Below are positions 35,962 through 44,901 of a DNA stretch of 64,000 bases, one piece after another. The stretch's first letter is position 1. Each line of letters begins with the position of its first letter. This stretch comes from Nostoc sp. B(2019) (GTDB lineage Bacteria > Cyanobacteriota > Cyanobacteriia > Cyanobacteriales > Nostocaceae): assembly GCF_010091925.1 (NCBI RefSeq), contig NZ_WVID01000016.1, positions 62,001 through 126,000 on the forward strand. Reading direction: 5' to 3'. A model generated the notes under the pieces. That model had not been told where the DNA came from and made no database searches. It was given only the letters and a program-made list of their open reading frames with translations. The translations under genes were made by a program, and so were the position numbers.

Positions 35962-37095
35962 GTGAACCTTGGTCAATGGATCGGTTTAATCGCCATAGTT
36001 CTTTCTTTATACATCTTGTGGCAAATTCGGGAAGTGCTTTTGCTGATGTTTGCCGCAGTTGTATTAGCCACAACCTTAAATCGTTTAGCAAAACGGTTCC
36101 AACGTTCAGGTATGACGCGCGGATTCGCCGTCTTGCTATCAGTGGCTATCTTTTTTGCTGGCGTCGCAGGTTTTTTCTGGCTAATTGTGCCACCTTTTGC
36201 ACAGCAGTTCCAAGAACTAACGTATCGAGTCCCACAGGGGTTTGAGCGTTTTAATAATTGGCTAGACGCACTCAGAACTCGTATTCCTAACCAGTTAGTT
36301 CCCTACATCCCGGATATTAACAGCCTCATTCAACAAGCACAGCCCATTATAAATCGGGCGCTAGGAAACTCTTTTGCCTTTGTCTCTGGCTCATTGGAAG
36401 TCCTGCTTAAGGTTTTGCTAGTGTTGGTTTTAACCGGGATGATTTTAGCTGACCCCATAGCTTACCGAAAAGTATTTGTACGACTGTTTCCCTCGTTTTA
36501 TCGGCGGCGGGTAGAAGGAATTTTAAATCAATGTGAAGTCTCTTTAGAAGGATGGATAACTGGCGCTTTCATTGCTATGAGTGTAGTGGCATTGATGAGC
36601 GTGGTTGGCTTATCTATTTTGGGTGTGAAGGCAGCACTCGCTTTAGGGATTTTAGCAGGATTTTTGAACTTGATTCCCAACTTGGGGCCGACGTTAAGTG
36701 TAGTACCAGCAATGGCGATCGCGCTGTTAGATAGTCCCTGGAAAGTTGTTGCTGTCTTGATTCTCTACTTAATTATTCAACAGGTTGAGAGCAATTTCAT
36801 CACACCCATCGTTATGGCGCATCAAGTCTCATTGCTACCAGCAGTAACCTTAATTGCTCAGCTATTTTTCGTCACTTTCTTTGGCTTTTTAGGACTATTT
36901 CTAGCGCTCCCCCTGACTGTTGTAGCTAAAATTTGGGTGCAAGAAGTTTTGATTAAAGATGTTTTGGATCAATGGGGTAATAATCATCAAAAAGATACTG
37001 AGTTTATAATAGTTTCTGAATCTCCCACATCCGATGAATTTACCAAAGTTAATGACCCTTGGGAAGCGGAAAGTTCAGTTAGCGATGAGGAGTAG
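35962..37095 (+). CDS. AI-2E family transporter (UPF0118/PerM-like permease)
   Basis: 377 residues from a GTG start. About eight hydrophobic segments lie in the family order: pairs at the N-terminus (LGQWIGLIAIVLSLYILW, LLLMFAAVVLATTLNRLAKR), a middle amphipathic region (RFNNWLDALRTRIPNQLVPY) and the conserved stretch GILAGFLNLIPNLGPTLSVV toward the C-terminus. An acidic tail ends the protein. Members export small molecules or Na+/H+; the name comes from E. coli TqsA and is not evidence of autoinducer transport here. Confidence 0.88.
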   Translation: MNLGQWIGLIAIVLSLYILWQIREVLLLMFAAVVLATTLNRLAKRFQRSGMTRGFAVLLSVAIFFAGVAGFFWLIVPPFAQQFQELTYRVPQGFERFNNWLDALRTRIPNQLVPYIPDINSLIQQAQPIINRALGNSFAFVSGSLEVLLKVLLVLVLTGMILADPIAYRKVFVRLFPSFYRRRVEGILNQCEVSLEGWITGAFIAMSVVALMSVVGLSILGVKAALALGILAGFLNLIPNLGPTLSVVPAMAIALLDSPWKVVAVLILYLIIQQVESNFITPIVMAHQVSLLPAVTLIAQLFFVTFFGFLGLFLALPLTVVAKIWVQEVLIKDVLDQWGNNHQKDTEFIIVSESPTSDEFTKVNDPWEAESSVSDEE

Positions 37096-37325
37096 CATAG
37101 CTTTTGCTTGTCTTCTAGTTATATTGAGCTAATAGCCTTTAACAATGATTCAAAGAAAATTTGCAATTTTACAATTTATAAAGGCGATCGCGTCTTGGTT
37201 TTATGATCAGCGATGTCTGTCTTGAAAAGTTTTACGCTCCTGTTACCCGGACGCACAAGCTTTTTGCTACGACGGGTTAAGCCTACGCTCTTTTACAAAA
37301 CTAACAAAGAGATAGCAGCAATATC

Positions 37326-38012
37326 ATGACACGTCGCCATATTATTTTTGGTCTGGGTGCTGTTGCACTGTCCTTAATACTCAAACGTTTATATAATCCT
37401 GATAAACAAAAGCAAGCTCTAACACCTGTAGAGCAACCTCAACAATCTCTATTCCCGAACCAAGATTCAGCCTCACCCTCTACAACTGATGTTTCTGCTA
37501 GTTCTAAAGCAGCGATTTGGTCTGTTCTTCAGCAGGGAAGAGGCTATGTGGTACTCATGCGCCATGCTTTAGCGCCAGGAATTGGTGATCCGCCTGATTT
37601 CCGGCTCAATGATTGCTCTACGCAACGAAACCTCTCAGATGAAGGTAGAAAACAGGCAATACGAACTGGAAAAGCTTTTAAAAATAGGAATATTCAAGTT
37701 TCTAGAGTTTTATCGAGCCAGTGGTGTCGCTGCTTGGAGACGGCAAAACTGATGAATTTGGGTGCAGTTGAGCCTTTTCCACCCCTAAATTCTTTTTTTC
37801 TTGATCACACAACAGAATTTAAGCAAACAGCACAAGTGCGTCAGTTGATTTTGAATAACCGTAACACTCCGGGTGTAATTGTGATGATTACTCATGAAGT
37901 TAATATTAGAGCGATCGCTAGCGATATTTACCCCGAATCTGGAGAATCAGTTGTATTACGAGCTAATGGAAAAAACAAAATAGAAGTGGTTGGACAAATT
38001 AGAGCTATGTAA
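37326..38012 (+). CDS. Histidine phosphatase (phosphoglycerate-mutase-like) superfamily protein, membrane-anchored
   Basis: 228 residues. A basic N-terminus plus hydrophobic helix (4-20) makes a signal anchor. A linker rich in Ser/Gln leads to the phosphatase domain: VVLMRHALAPG with R79 and H80 (RHA instead of the usual RHG), SSQWCRCLETA with the second Arg, and MITHEVNIRAI with the second catalytic His. It is therefore likely active, acting outside the plasma membrane on an unknown phosphorylated substrate. It is alone in its transcription unit. Confidence 0.83.
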   Translation: MTRRHIIFGLGAVALSLILKRLYNPDKQKQALTPVEQPQQSLFPNQDSASPSTTDVSASSKAAIWSVLQQGRGYVVLMRHALAPGIGDPPDFRLNDCSTQRNLSDEGRKQAIRTGKAFKNRNIQVSRVLSSQWCRCLETAKLMNLGAVEPFPPLNSFFLDHTTEFKQTAQVRQLILNNRNTPGVIVMITHEVNIRAIASDIYPESGESVVLRANGKNKIEVVGQIRAM

Positions 38013-38150
38013 GTTTTGGAGATTCTAAACCTCAAACCGAGCCATAAAATTAAGAAGCAGTATCCAAGCGATCGCTTCACCTAACACTACTCAACTACAA
38101 TATAGATAGATAGACTTTGTTGAGATTTGTATCGTTAGGGATTAGCTGTC

Positions 38151-39170
38151 ATGGCTCCCGCTGTTTTAATTCAAAATCTGCAAAAGCATTACGGTACTGT
38201 AGTCGCCGTCAAAGATGTCTCCTTTCAGGTAGAACCAGGAGAAATCTTTGGTTTACTCGGCCCCAACGGTGCTGGCAAAACCACAACTCTGCGTGCTTTG
38301 TGTACTCTCACCACACCGGATGCTGGCAAAATCGAAGTATCTGGTATCTCTGTTTTAGATAATCCCAAACTGGCAAGACAACGACTAGGTTACGTGGCTC
38401 AGGAAGTCGCTTTAGATAAGGTGTTGACTGGAAAAGAACTGCTGCAATTGCAAGCAGCACTTTATCACCTCCCAGGCGCAGTAGCCAAGCAGCGGATTGA
38501 CACGGTATTGAATTTACTCGGTTTGCAAGAATACGCCAATAAAAAGACAGGAACATACTCTGGCGGTTTACGCAAGCGTCTTGATTTGGCAGCCGGATTG
38601 CTCCATGCACCAGATGTTTTGGTGCTGGATGAGCCAACGGTGGGGCTTGACATAGAAAGCCGTTTTGTAGTATGGGATTTCTTGCGGAAGTTACGCGCTT
38701 CTGGAACAACAGTACTGATTACCAGCCATTATTTAGAAGAAATTGACGCCCTAGCCGATCGCGTAGCAATTATTGACCGTGGCGTTGTAATTGCAGCTGG
38801 TACACCCTCACAATTGAAAGATCAAGTAGGTGGCGATCGCATCACTTTGCGAATCCGCGAGTTTTCTCCCATTGAAGAAGCGGAAAAAGCCAAAAACCTC
38901 CTGCAACCTTTGCTATTTGTCCAAGAGGTGATTATCAACAGTGCTCAAGGTAATTCCCTTAACTTGGTAGTAACACCCCAAAATGATGTTCTCATTAGCA
39001 TACAGCAAGCATTAAATGCTGCTGGCTTGCCCATTTTTGGCATTGCTCAATCTCGTCCTAGTCTCGATGATGTTTACCTCGCTGCTACGGGACGCACGCT
39101 CATGGATGCGGAACTAGCAGCAGTTGCGACTCGCGATCCTAAAGCTGAGAAAAAGCAAAATATGAGATAG
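38151..39170 (+). CDS. ABC transporter ATP-binding protein (DrrA/NatA-like)
   Basis: 339 residues. Walker A GPNGAGKTT (about 41-49), Q-loop GYVAQEV, signature YSGGLRKRLDLA, Walker B VLVLDEPTVGLD and H-loop ITSHYLEE are all present. The C-terminal extension (about 225-339) is of the type found in ABC-2 drug or polysaccharide exporters. It pairs with the permease gene 137 bp downstream. The substrate is unknown. Confidence 0.93.
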   Translation: MAPAVLIQNLQKHYGTVVAVKDVSFQVEPGEIFGLLGPNGAGKTTTLRALCTLTTPDAGKIEVSGISVLDNPKLARQRLGYVAQEVALDKVLTGKELLQLQAALYHLPGAVAKQRIDTVLNLLGLQEYANKKTGTYSGGLRKRLDLAAGLLHAPDVLVLDEPTVGLDIESRFVVWDFLRKLRASGTTVLITSHYLEEIDALADRVAIIDRGVVIAAGTPSQLKDQVGGDRITLRIREFSPIEEAEKAKNLLQPLLFVQEVIINSAQGNSLNLVVTPQNDVLISIQQALNAAGLPIFGIAQSRPSLDDVYLAATGRTLMDAELAAVATRDPKAEKKQNMR

Positions 39171-39307
39171 GAACTGGGGGTTGGCGACTGGGGATTGGGT
39201 AATTACCACGCAATCCCTATTACCTAATCCAAAATCTGTCTTGGAAAGTTCTGATCTAAGGAAGCCTTAGCTCAGACTTTCCGCAAAATTCAAAATCTAA
39301 AATTGCT

Positions 39308-40195
39308 ATGAGTGTTACTCCTAAATCTGATATCAATTGGCAGCCAATAGCATCGTCCCAAGCGGATGCTAATGCTCCTCACAATTTTTTTGGTGAATTA
39401 GTCCAAGAGACGCTGGCTTTAACTCGTCGCTTGTTTATTCAGTTACAACGCCGTCCCTCATCCTTGGTTGCTGGAATTATTCAGCCAGTGATGTGGTTGG
39501 TGCTATTTGGTGCTTTGTTCCAAAATGCTCCCAAGGGTATATTTGGTAATACGACAAATTACGGTCAGTTTTTAGCCGCTGGCATAATTGTTTTTACGGC
39601 ATTTGCTGGAGCACTGAATGCTGGATTGCCCGTAATGTTTGACCGAGAGTTTGGCTTTTTGAATCGTTTGCTGGTGGCTCCTCTCGCATCACGGTTTTCA
39701 ATTGTGTTTGCTTCGGCAATCTTTATTATTAGCCAAAGTTTGTTGCAAGCAGCCGTGATTGTAGCAGCAGCAGCGTTTTTAGGGGCTGGGCTACCGGATG
39801 CAGCGGGTTTAGGTGCGATCGCCCTAATTGTTTTCCTCCTCGCTTTAGGCGTAACAGCCATTTCTCTCGGCTTAGCTTTTGCCTTACCCGGTCACATTGA
39901 ACTAATCGCGGTGATTTTTGTCTCTACTCTACCGCTGCTATTCGCTAGTACTGCTTTAGCTCCTTTATCCTTCATGCCTAAGTGGTTACAGATTGTAGCT
40001 ACTCTTAATCCCCTCAGTTATGCCATTGAACCAATTCGCTATCTCTATCTCCACAGCAATTGGGGATTAGGTAGTGTTGTAATGCAGGCTCCTTGGGGTA
40101 ATGTTACATTTGGCGGAGCATTACTGATTTTGCTCGGCTTTGCCCTTGTCGCCTTGCTGAGCATTCAACCCCAACTACGGCGGACTCTTGCTTAA
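39308..40195 (+). CDS. ABC-2 type transporter permease (DrrB/NodJ-like)
   Basis: 295 residues with six hydrophobic segments. An N-terminal polar part is followed by RPSSLVAGIIQPVMWLVLFGALF, then GQFLAAGIIVFTAFAGAL, FDREFGFLNRLLVAPL (the conserved coupling region of ABC-2 permeases) and the C-terminal motif LNPLSYAIEPIRYLY. With the preceding ATPase it makes a complete exporter after dimerisation. Known relatives export drugs, lipids or glycans; none can be chosen here. Confidence 0.92.
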   Translation: MSVTPKSDINWQPIASSQADANAPHNFFGELVQETLALTRRLFIQLQRRPSSLVAGIIQPVMWLVLFGALFQNAPKGIFGNTTNYGQFLAAGIIVFTAFAGALNAGLPVMFDREFGFLNRLLVAPLASRFSIVFASAIFIISQSLLQAAVIVAAAAFLGAGLPDAAGLGAIALIVFLLALGVTAISLGLAFALPGHIELIAVIFVSTLPLLFASTALAPLSFMPKWLQIVATLNPLSYAIEPIRYLYLHSNWGLGSVVMQAPWGNVTFGGALLILLGFALVALLSIQPQLRRTLA

Positions 40196-40240
40196 GATGG
40201 AAGCATGATTGCGTTAAAGCGTTTTTAGGGACATAACTTC

Positions 40241-40627
40241 ATGAAAAAACCATTTTTTTTAATGACCAAACTCGTTGTAGCAACCGTAGCAGGAATTGGT
40301 GCTTCCTTGCTCACCGCTCAACCCAGCTTGGCTCAAATCAACCAGGTGGATTCCTTTCCCGGCGGCGGTAATTCAGATCAAAATACTGATCCTTTTTCCC
40401 GGAACTCAGGTGATTTCAATATGTTTGACCTGATTCATCGGGCAAATTTTGGGGCTATCAACTGGAATTCTGAACAACAGAACCAAGAATTAGACTCAGC
40501 AGCAGTAGAGTTTAAAAAAAGGCAACAACAACGAATTCAAGGTCAGCAGCAGCCTACCCCAAATTCGCCAACAATTACATTGCCATCAGCTACACCACCA
40601 GCAATTACACAGCCTTCTGGCAATTAA
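40241..40627 (+). CDS. Secreted hypothetical protein
   Basis: 128 residues. A signal peptide is evident (MKKPFFLMTKLVVATVAGIG, followed by a cleavage site near SLAQ at about 31), then a Gln/Asn/Pro-rich mature part with FPGGGNSDQNTDPFSRNSGDF and a helical FKKRQQQRIQGQQQ stretch. There is no known domain. It is 45 bp after the ABC permease and may belong to the same operon, ended by the hairpin that follows. The role is unknown. Confidence 0.65.
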   Translation: MKKPFFLMTKLVVATVAGIGASLLTAQPSLAQINQVDSFPGGGNSDQNTDPFSRNSGDFNMFDLIHRANFGAINWNSEQQNQELDSAAVEFKKRQQQRIQGQQQPTPNSPTITLPSATPPAITQPSGN

Positions 40628-40639
40628 ATTTAAACTAAA

Positions 40640-40668
40640 AACCCCGACCCCTCTGGGAGGTTGGGGTT
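40640..40668 (+). terminator. Intrinsic-type hairpin
   Basis: AACCCCGACC (40640-40649) pairs with GGTTGGGGTT (40659-40668), ten pairs with one G-T, across a nine-base loop. It sits 13 bp after the secreted protein gene and before the convergent bcp. There is no clear T run, so bidirectional use is likely. Confidence 0.6.
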
Positions 40669-40713
40669 GAAGTTAGGCTGACGAAAAAGAATATCTAATT
40701 ATCAGGTAAAAAC

Positions 40714-41151
40714 CTACAGCCCAAGTGTAGTTAAAACATCTTTAGCATGGGTGCTTGTGTTGACACTGGCATCAACATGGATAATTTTGCCGTTGGGATC
40801 GATTACGTAGGTGACGCGCTTAGCATAACCGCCGCCATCTACATCAAAAGCTTTGATGAGGGATTTGTCGGTGTCTGCCAGTAGGGGAAAGTTCAAATTA
40901 TATTTTGCTGTGAATGCCTGATGAGCGGCTTCATCATCTGCGCTGACTCCCAGCACTACAACATCTTTACCTTGATATTCAGACTGGGCGTCCCGAAAAC
41001 TACAGGCTTGTTTGGTGCAACCTGGCGTGTCATCTTTAGGGTAAAAATACAAAACGACCGTCTTTCCGGCAAAATCAGATAATGAGACTGTGTTGCCGTT
41101 AGTGTCTTTAGTGGTAAATGCAGGTGCATCCGTACCAACTGCTAGAGGCAT
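40714..41151 (-). CDS. bcp: Thioredoxin-dependent peroxiredoxin (Bcp/PrxQ)
   Basis: 145 residues. The peroxidatic Cys lies in DDTPGCTKQACSFRD, with the resolving Cys five residues later, as in PrxQ. The fold starts VGTDAPAFTTKDTNGN and ends near the family's usual length. It reduces H2O2 and organic hydroperoxides with thioredoxin electrons in the cytoplasm. It is monocistronic and convergent with the secreted protein gene. Confidence 0.94.
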   Translation of the reverse strand: MPLAVGTDAPAFTTKDTNGNTVSLSDFAGKTVVLYFYPKDDTPGCTKQACSFRDAQSEYQGKDVVVLGVSADDEAAHQAFTAKYNLNFPLLADTDKSLIKAFDVDGGGYAKRVTYVIDPNGKIIHVDASVNTSTHAKDVLTTLGL

Positions 41152-41392
41152 AATTAACTTTTCCTGTTTCAGATTGTTGATGCACCTGAAATTTTACAAT
41201 AATTTACATGATTAAATATAATTACTGTAAAACAGCATAACTATTTTCAGAAAAACAAGTTTTCTGAAATGAGGTAGCTAAAACAATAACAAACATATTC
41301 TTAAATCAATACTCAATTAAGGATTGGTAATTAAGAATTAGGTAAACTCTTTCCCAGCCCCAGTCCCCCCAGTCCCCAATCCCAAGTTCCCA

Positions 41393-41797
41393 ATGCCTGC
41401 TGTTGATTCCCAAAACTCAAAAATTTTCGTCTATCCTCGTAGCACAGTACAAAGAGCCGAGCGATCGCTAGTATGTTCACCCTTCAATCTACATTTATTT
41501 GAAGTGATGGGACACCAAAGCGTGTCATTGAATGCGATCGCCTTGGAAAATGGTATCAAACAGGGCTACACTAAACGCCCTTTATCAGAATTAGCGTGTG
41601 ATAACGCCTTGGGATGGTTAATCCAAGTAGGGGTACTGCGGCGAGAAGTTGATGGGCAGGGGATTACAGACAGTTTTCGCCTCACTCCCCTAGGTCGCCA
41701 GCTGGTAGAACAATATCAAGGAAAAAATTGGCGTACTCCTTCTTGGAGCGATCGCTTATACAATGCTGTAATTCGTTGGTTTAGACTACCCTTATAG
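41393..41797 (+). CDS. Conserved cyanobacterial protein, probably winged-helix-like
   Basis: 134 residues. Segments such as RSTVQRAERSLVCSPFNLHLFE, LACDNALGWLIQVGVLRREV and SFRLTPLGRQLVEQY suggest a helical bundle with a beta wing, as in MarR-like helix-turn-helix domains. I associate it with an uncharacterised cyanobacterial family (Npun_F0494-like), from memory and unverified. No membrane segment. It is preceded by a CCCCAGTCCCC-type repeat rather than a clear promoter. It could regulate transcription; there is no direct evidence. Confidence 0.6.
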   Translation: MPAVDSQNSKIFVYPRSTVQRAERSLVCSPFNLHLFEVMGHQSVSLNAIALENGIKQGYTKRPLSELACDNALGWLIQVGVLRREVDGQGITDSFRLTPLGRQLVEQYQGKNWRTPSWSDRLYNAVIRWFRLPL

Positions 41798-42056
41798 AAT
41801 TGATAAAGTGAAGGTTAGGATAAGGGAGTAAAAGGGAACAATATATACGGAAACGTCAACCCCCTTCATGAAATCTTTACTGTTAACCATGATTCGTGAG
41901 GTGTGGAGGGTTACAGAAGAAAGATGAGGTAACAAGGGGCTAAAAGCCTCGAATTTTGCCTCTGCTAGCTTTTTAACTTTGGCGAGCGGATTGCCATATT
42001 ACCGTTCACCCCTTTTATTTCAACGCTTAGCTTGAAAAACTGATACTGACTGACCT

Positions 42057-43532
42057 ATGAAATCAATTATGGTGGTGGGGACAACATCCCATGCAGGGAA
42101 ATCACTCTTAACTACAGCTATTTGTCGCATTCTGTCGCGGCGTGGCTGGCGAGTGGCTCCCTTTAAAGGTCAAAATATGGCTTTAAATGCTTATGTTACT
42201 GCCAGTGGCGGAGAAATTGGCTACGCCCAAGCGGTGCAGGCTTGGGCGGCTGGAGTCGTCCCTTGGGTAGAAATGAACCCAATTTTACTCAAACCCCAAG
42301 GGGACATGACTTCTCAAGTAATAATTAAAGGCAGGTCTGTAGGCAAAGTCAGTGCAGCCGATTATTACGAGCAATATTTTGAACTAGGTTGGCGCACAAT
42401 TGAAGAATCGCTACAGCATTTAGGAACAGAATTTGATTTACTCGTTTGTGAAGGTGCAGGTAGTCCAGCAGAGATTAACCTCAAACACCGCGACTTAACT
42501 AATATGCGGGTGGCAAAACATTTAAATGCGCCAACCATGCTAGTGGTTGATATTGATCGGGGTGGTGCTTTTGCCCACGTAGTAGGAACCTTAGAATTAC
42601 TGGAACCAGAAGAACGCGCTCTAATTCAGGGTGTGGTAATTAACAAGTTCCGCGGACAGCGATCGCTCTTAGAACCAGGGATAAAATGGTTAGAAGAACG
42701 CACAGGTATCCCCGTTGTTGGTGTCATACCCTACCTAGAACAGGTATTTCCGGCGGAAGACTCTCTCGACTTGTTAGAACGCCAATCGAGTAAAGTCCAA
42801 ACTGACCTCAACATCGCCGTCATCCGCTTACCGAGAATTGCCAACTTTACCGACTTTGACCCACTGGAATCAGAACCCACAGTTTCCGTGAAATATCTTA
42901 GTCCTAAGCAAGATTTGGGACACCCGGATGCTGTGATCATTCCCGGAACAAAAACCACAATTGCTGATTTGTTATTACTGCAAAGAAGCGGTATGGCAGA
43001 AGCGATCCAACACTATGCTGCTTCTGGTGGTACAGTTTTGGGTATTTGTGGAGGCTTCCAAATGCTGGGTCAAATCATCGCTGATCCAGAAGGGATAGAG
43101 GGACAAGCTGGGAGATTCCAAGCGTTAAATCTATTACCAATCAGAACCGTAATTACCGGACAAAAAATAGCCCGTCAGCGCCAAGTTAGCTCGAATTATC
43201 CTCAGCAGGGCTTGCCAGTAACCGGATTTGAAATCCATCAAGGGCGATCGCGCATAGAACAGCAAGCAGATACCCAAGCCTTCCAACCCTTATTTGATGA
43301 TGTTAATTTAGGATTAGTGGATAGTTGTCAATCAGTTTGGGGTACTTATCTCCACGGGCTTTTTGACAATGGCCCTTGGCGACGTGCTTGGTTAAATCGT
43401 CTCCGCCAACAGCGGGGTTTGAAATCTTTGCCTACGGGTGTTGCTAACTATCGGGAACAGCGAGAGCACATTTTGGATTCTCTAGCGACTGAAGTTGAAA
43501 CCCATTTGGATTTAACTCCGTTTTTGTCTTAG
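42057..43532 (+). CDS. cobQ: Cobyric acid synthase (adenosylcobyrinate a,c-diamide amidotransferase)
   Basis: 491 residues. The N-terminal dethiobiotin-synthetase-like domain has a P-loop-like VVGTTSHAGKSLLTTAI, then FKGQNMALNAYVT and LVCEGAGSPAEINL. The C-terminal class I glutaminase domain has GICGGFQMLGQ (nucleophile Cys) and WGTYLHGLFD (His). It amidates positions b, d, e and g of adenosylcobyrinic acid a,c-diamide using glutamine and ATP in vitamin B12 or pseudo-B12 synthesis. I saw no cobalamin riboswitch in the 260 bp upstream. Confidence 0.96.
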   Translation: MKSIMVVGTTSHAGKSLLTTAICRILSRRGWRVAPFKGQNMALNAYVTASGGEIGYAQAVQAWAAGVVPWVEMNPILLKPQGDMTSQVIIKGRSVGKVSAADYYEQYFELGWRTIEESLQHLGTEFDLLVCEGAGSPAEINLKHRDLTNMRVAKHLNAPTMLVVDIDRGGAFAHVVGTLELLEPEERALIQGVVINKFRGQRSLLEPGIKWLEERTGIPVVGVIPYLEQVFPAEDSLDLLERQSSKVQTDLNIAVIRLPRIANFTDFDPLESEPTVSVKYLSPKQDLGHPDAVIIPGTKTTIADLLLLQRSGMAEAIQHYAASGGTVLGICGGFQMLGQIIADPEGIEGQAGRFQALNLLPIRTVITGQKIARQRQVSSNYPQQGLPVTGFEIHQGRSRIEQQADTQAFQPLFDDVNLGLVDSCQSVWGTYLHGLFDNGPWRRAWLNRLRQQRGLKSLPTGVANYREQREHILDSLATEVETHLDLTPFLS

Positions 43533-43547
43533 CTAGGCTGGTATTTA

Positions 43548-43787
43548 ATGATTGTTCGCGTCCGTTTTTTACCAGATAATGTCACAGTAGATGCCGAAGT
43601 GGGAGAAGCCCTATTAGATGTAGCAGATCGGGCTGGGGTGTTTATTCCCACTGGCTGTCTTATGGGGTCGTGTCACGCTTGCACCGTGGAATTAGAGAAT
43701 GGAGATATCATCCGCGCTTGTATCACGGCAGTACCAGCAGGGCGTGAGGAATTGACAATTAATCTGTTTAGCGATCCAACTTGGTAG
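43548..43787 (+). CDS. 2Fe-2S ferredoxin-like protein
   Basis: 79 residues. The plant-type cluster motif is GCLMGSCHACTVEL (Cys-x4-Cys-x2-Cys), with the fourth Cys in IIRACITAV. It is slightly shorter than photosynthetic PetF (about 98). It is encoded 15 bp after cobQ and surely in its operon, so it may supply electrons to cobalamin-related reactions such as cobalt reduction; that is inference. No signal sequence. Confidence 0.87.
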   Translation: MIVRVRFLPDNVTVDAEVGEALLDVADRAGVFIPTGCLMGSCHACTVELENGDIIRACITAVPAGREELTINLFSDPTW

Positions 43788-43884
43788 TTTGTCAATCCTG
43801 AGAAAACTACAAGGTTAAATTTTTGAAAGTTGTGAATGAAAGTTTTGAAAGTGGCGATCGCACCTTTTATCATCTAAACAATTA

Positions 43885-44097
43885 ATGCCCAAGAAAATCT
43901 GGGAACTGAAGCAAATCCTCTGCCAAGCGGGCTTTACAGAAATCCCAGGTAAAGGAAATCATACTAACTGGGTGCATTACTTATATGCTGGAAAAATTAC
44001 AATTTCAGGTAAAGATGGAGCAGATGCTAAACGCTACCAAGAAAAGGAAGTGAAACGGGCAATTGAGGAAGTAGAAGGGAAGAAACAAGATGAGTAA
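43885..44097 (+). CDS. hicA: HicA-family mRNA interferase toxin
   Basis: 70 residues of the double-stranded RNA-binding-like HicA fold. AGFTEIPGKGNHTNWVH contains the catalytic His in GKGNH. ITISGKDGADAKRYQEKEVKRAI is the conserved C-terminal part. HicA cleaves mRNA and tmRNA. The gene overlaps hicB by eight bases. It looks intact, with the antitoxin second, the usual hicAB order. Confidence 0.87.
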   Translation: MPKKIWELKQILCQAGFTEIPGKGNHTNWVHYLYAGKITISGKDGADAKRYQEKEVKRAIEEVEGKKQDE

Positions 44098-44308
44098 TCT
44101 CAAGTACCAAATGGTTATTCAGTGGTCAGAGGAAGATAATTGCTTCTTGGTGGGATTCCCCGATTTTCCAGGACAACGCTGGCGGACTCATGGAAATACT
44201 TACGAAACAGCTGTAGAAAATGGAATTGAAGCTTTAGAGTCTCTAATTATTGCCTATGAAGCTATGGGTGATCCACTTCCAGAACCAACAGTTTGTACTG
44301 TTGCGTAG
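44090..44308 (+). CDS. hicB: HicB-family antitoxin
   Basis: 72 residues. The partially degenerate RNase H fold of HicB is recognisable: MVIQWSEEDNCFLVGFPDFPG, THGNTYETAVENGIEALE and GDPLPEPTV. It neutralises HicA. No C-terminal DNA-binding (RHH or HTH) domain is present, so operon autoregulation would need a partner or be absent. It begins within hicA, so the two are translationally coupled. Confidence 0.87.
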   Translation: MSNLKYQMVIQWSEEDNCFLVGFPDFPGQRWRTHGNTYETAVENGIEALESLIIAYEAMGDPLPEPTVCTVA

Positions 44309-44410
44309 TTTCGGATTCAAATACTAAGTATTTTTTCAATAGTGTATCTGATGAGAAACCATTACAGTTTTTTGAGCAGTTTTGTCAAGACGTAGATATC
44401 CCTACCGTTG

Positions 44411-44854
44411 TTAGTTGGATTTCGCCTTTAAAGCGTATTCTTTAAACCTTTCTAAATCAGCTTGAATTGTCGATTCTACTACCCGTCCCAAAAATAAGTT
44501 ATCCATGATTTTGCCAATAATACCGGGGATTGCATAGGAAACGGTCATTTTGACAATACTATTATTGTGGCGATCATAGAAGCGAATCGCTCCCTGATTG
44601 GGCAAGCCATCAACAGATTCCCATTGAATAATTTGGTTGGGGATAACTTTAAGAATACGAGATTTCCAGTTAAATTCTAGACCTCCAGTACTAAGCTTCC
44701 AAAGAGATATCTCTGGATCGTCTGGCGAAATCTTCACTGAATCAATCCACTTCATCCAACGGGGCATTTGCTCCAAATCAGACCACAAGCCCCATACTAG
44801 GTCTATGGGAGCTTCTACTTCCACTTGCACACTATGCTCTAACCAATCTGACAT
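44411..44854 (-). CDS. SRPBCC (polyketide cyclase/dehydrase-like) protein
   Basis: 147 residues of the START/Bet v1-like fold: VQVEVEAPIDLVWGLWSDLEQM, RWMKWIDSV, FNWKSRILKVIPNQIIQWES, and a long C-terminal helix (ESTIQADLERFKEYALK). Such proteins bind hydrophobic ligands. It is 47 bp downstream of zds on the same strand, so a role in handling carotenoid intermediates is possible; that is inference from context. No catalytic residues can be named. Confidence 0.85.
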   Translation of the reverse strand: MSDWLEHSVQVEVEAPIDLVWGLWSDLEQMPRWMKWIDSVKISPDDPEISLWKLSTGGLEFNWKSRILKVIPNQIIQWESVDGLPNQGAIRFYDRHNNSIVKMTVSYAIPGIIGKIMDNLFLGRVVESTIQADLERFKEYALKAKSN

Positions 44855-44901
44855 TCTTTATTTTTCCTCTTTGGCCTTCTTGGCGTCTAACGCAACGCAT
44901 A

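Noticed and set aside
41798-42056. Possible cobalamin riboswitch ahead of cobQ
   Set aside because: No B12-box-like conserved segment could be found in the 260 bp; only weak GC stems near 41935-41955.
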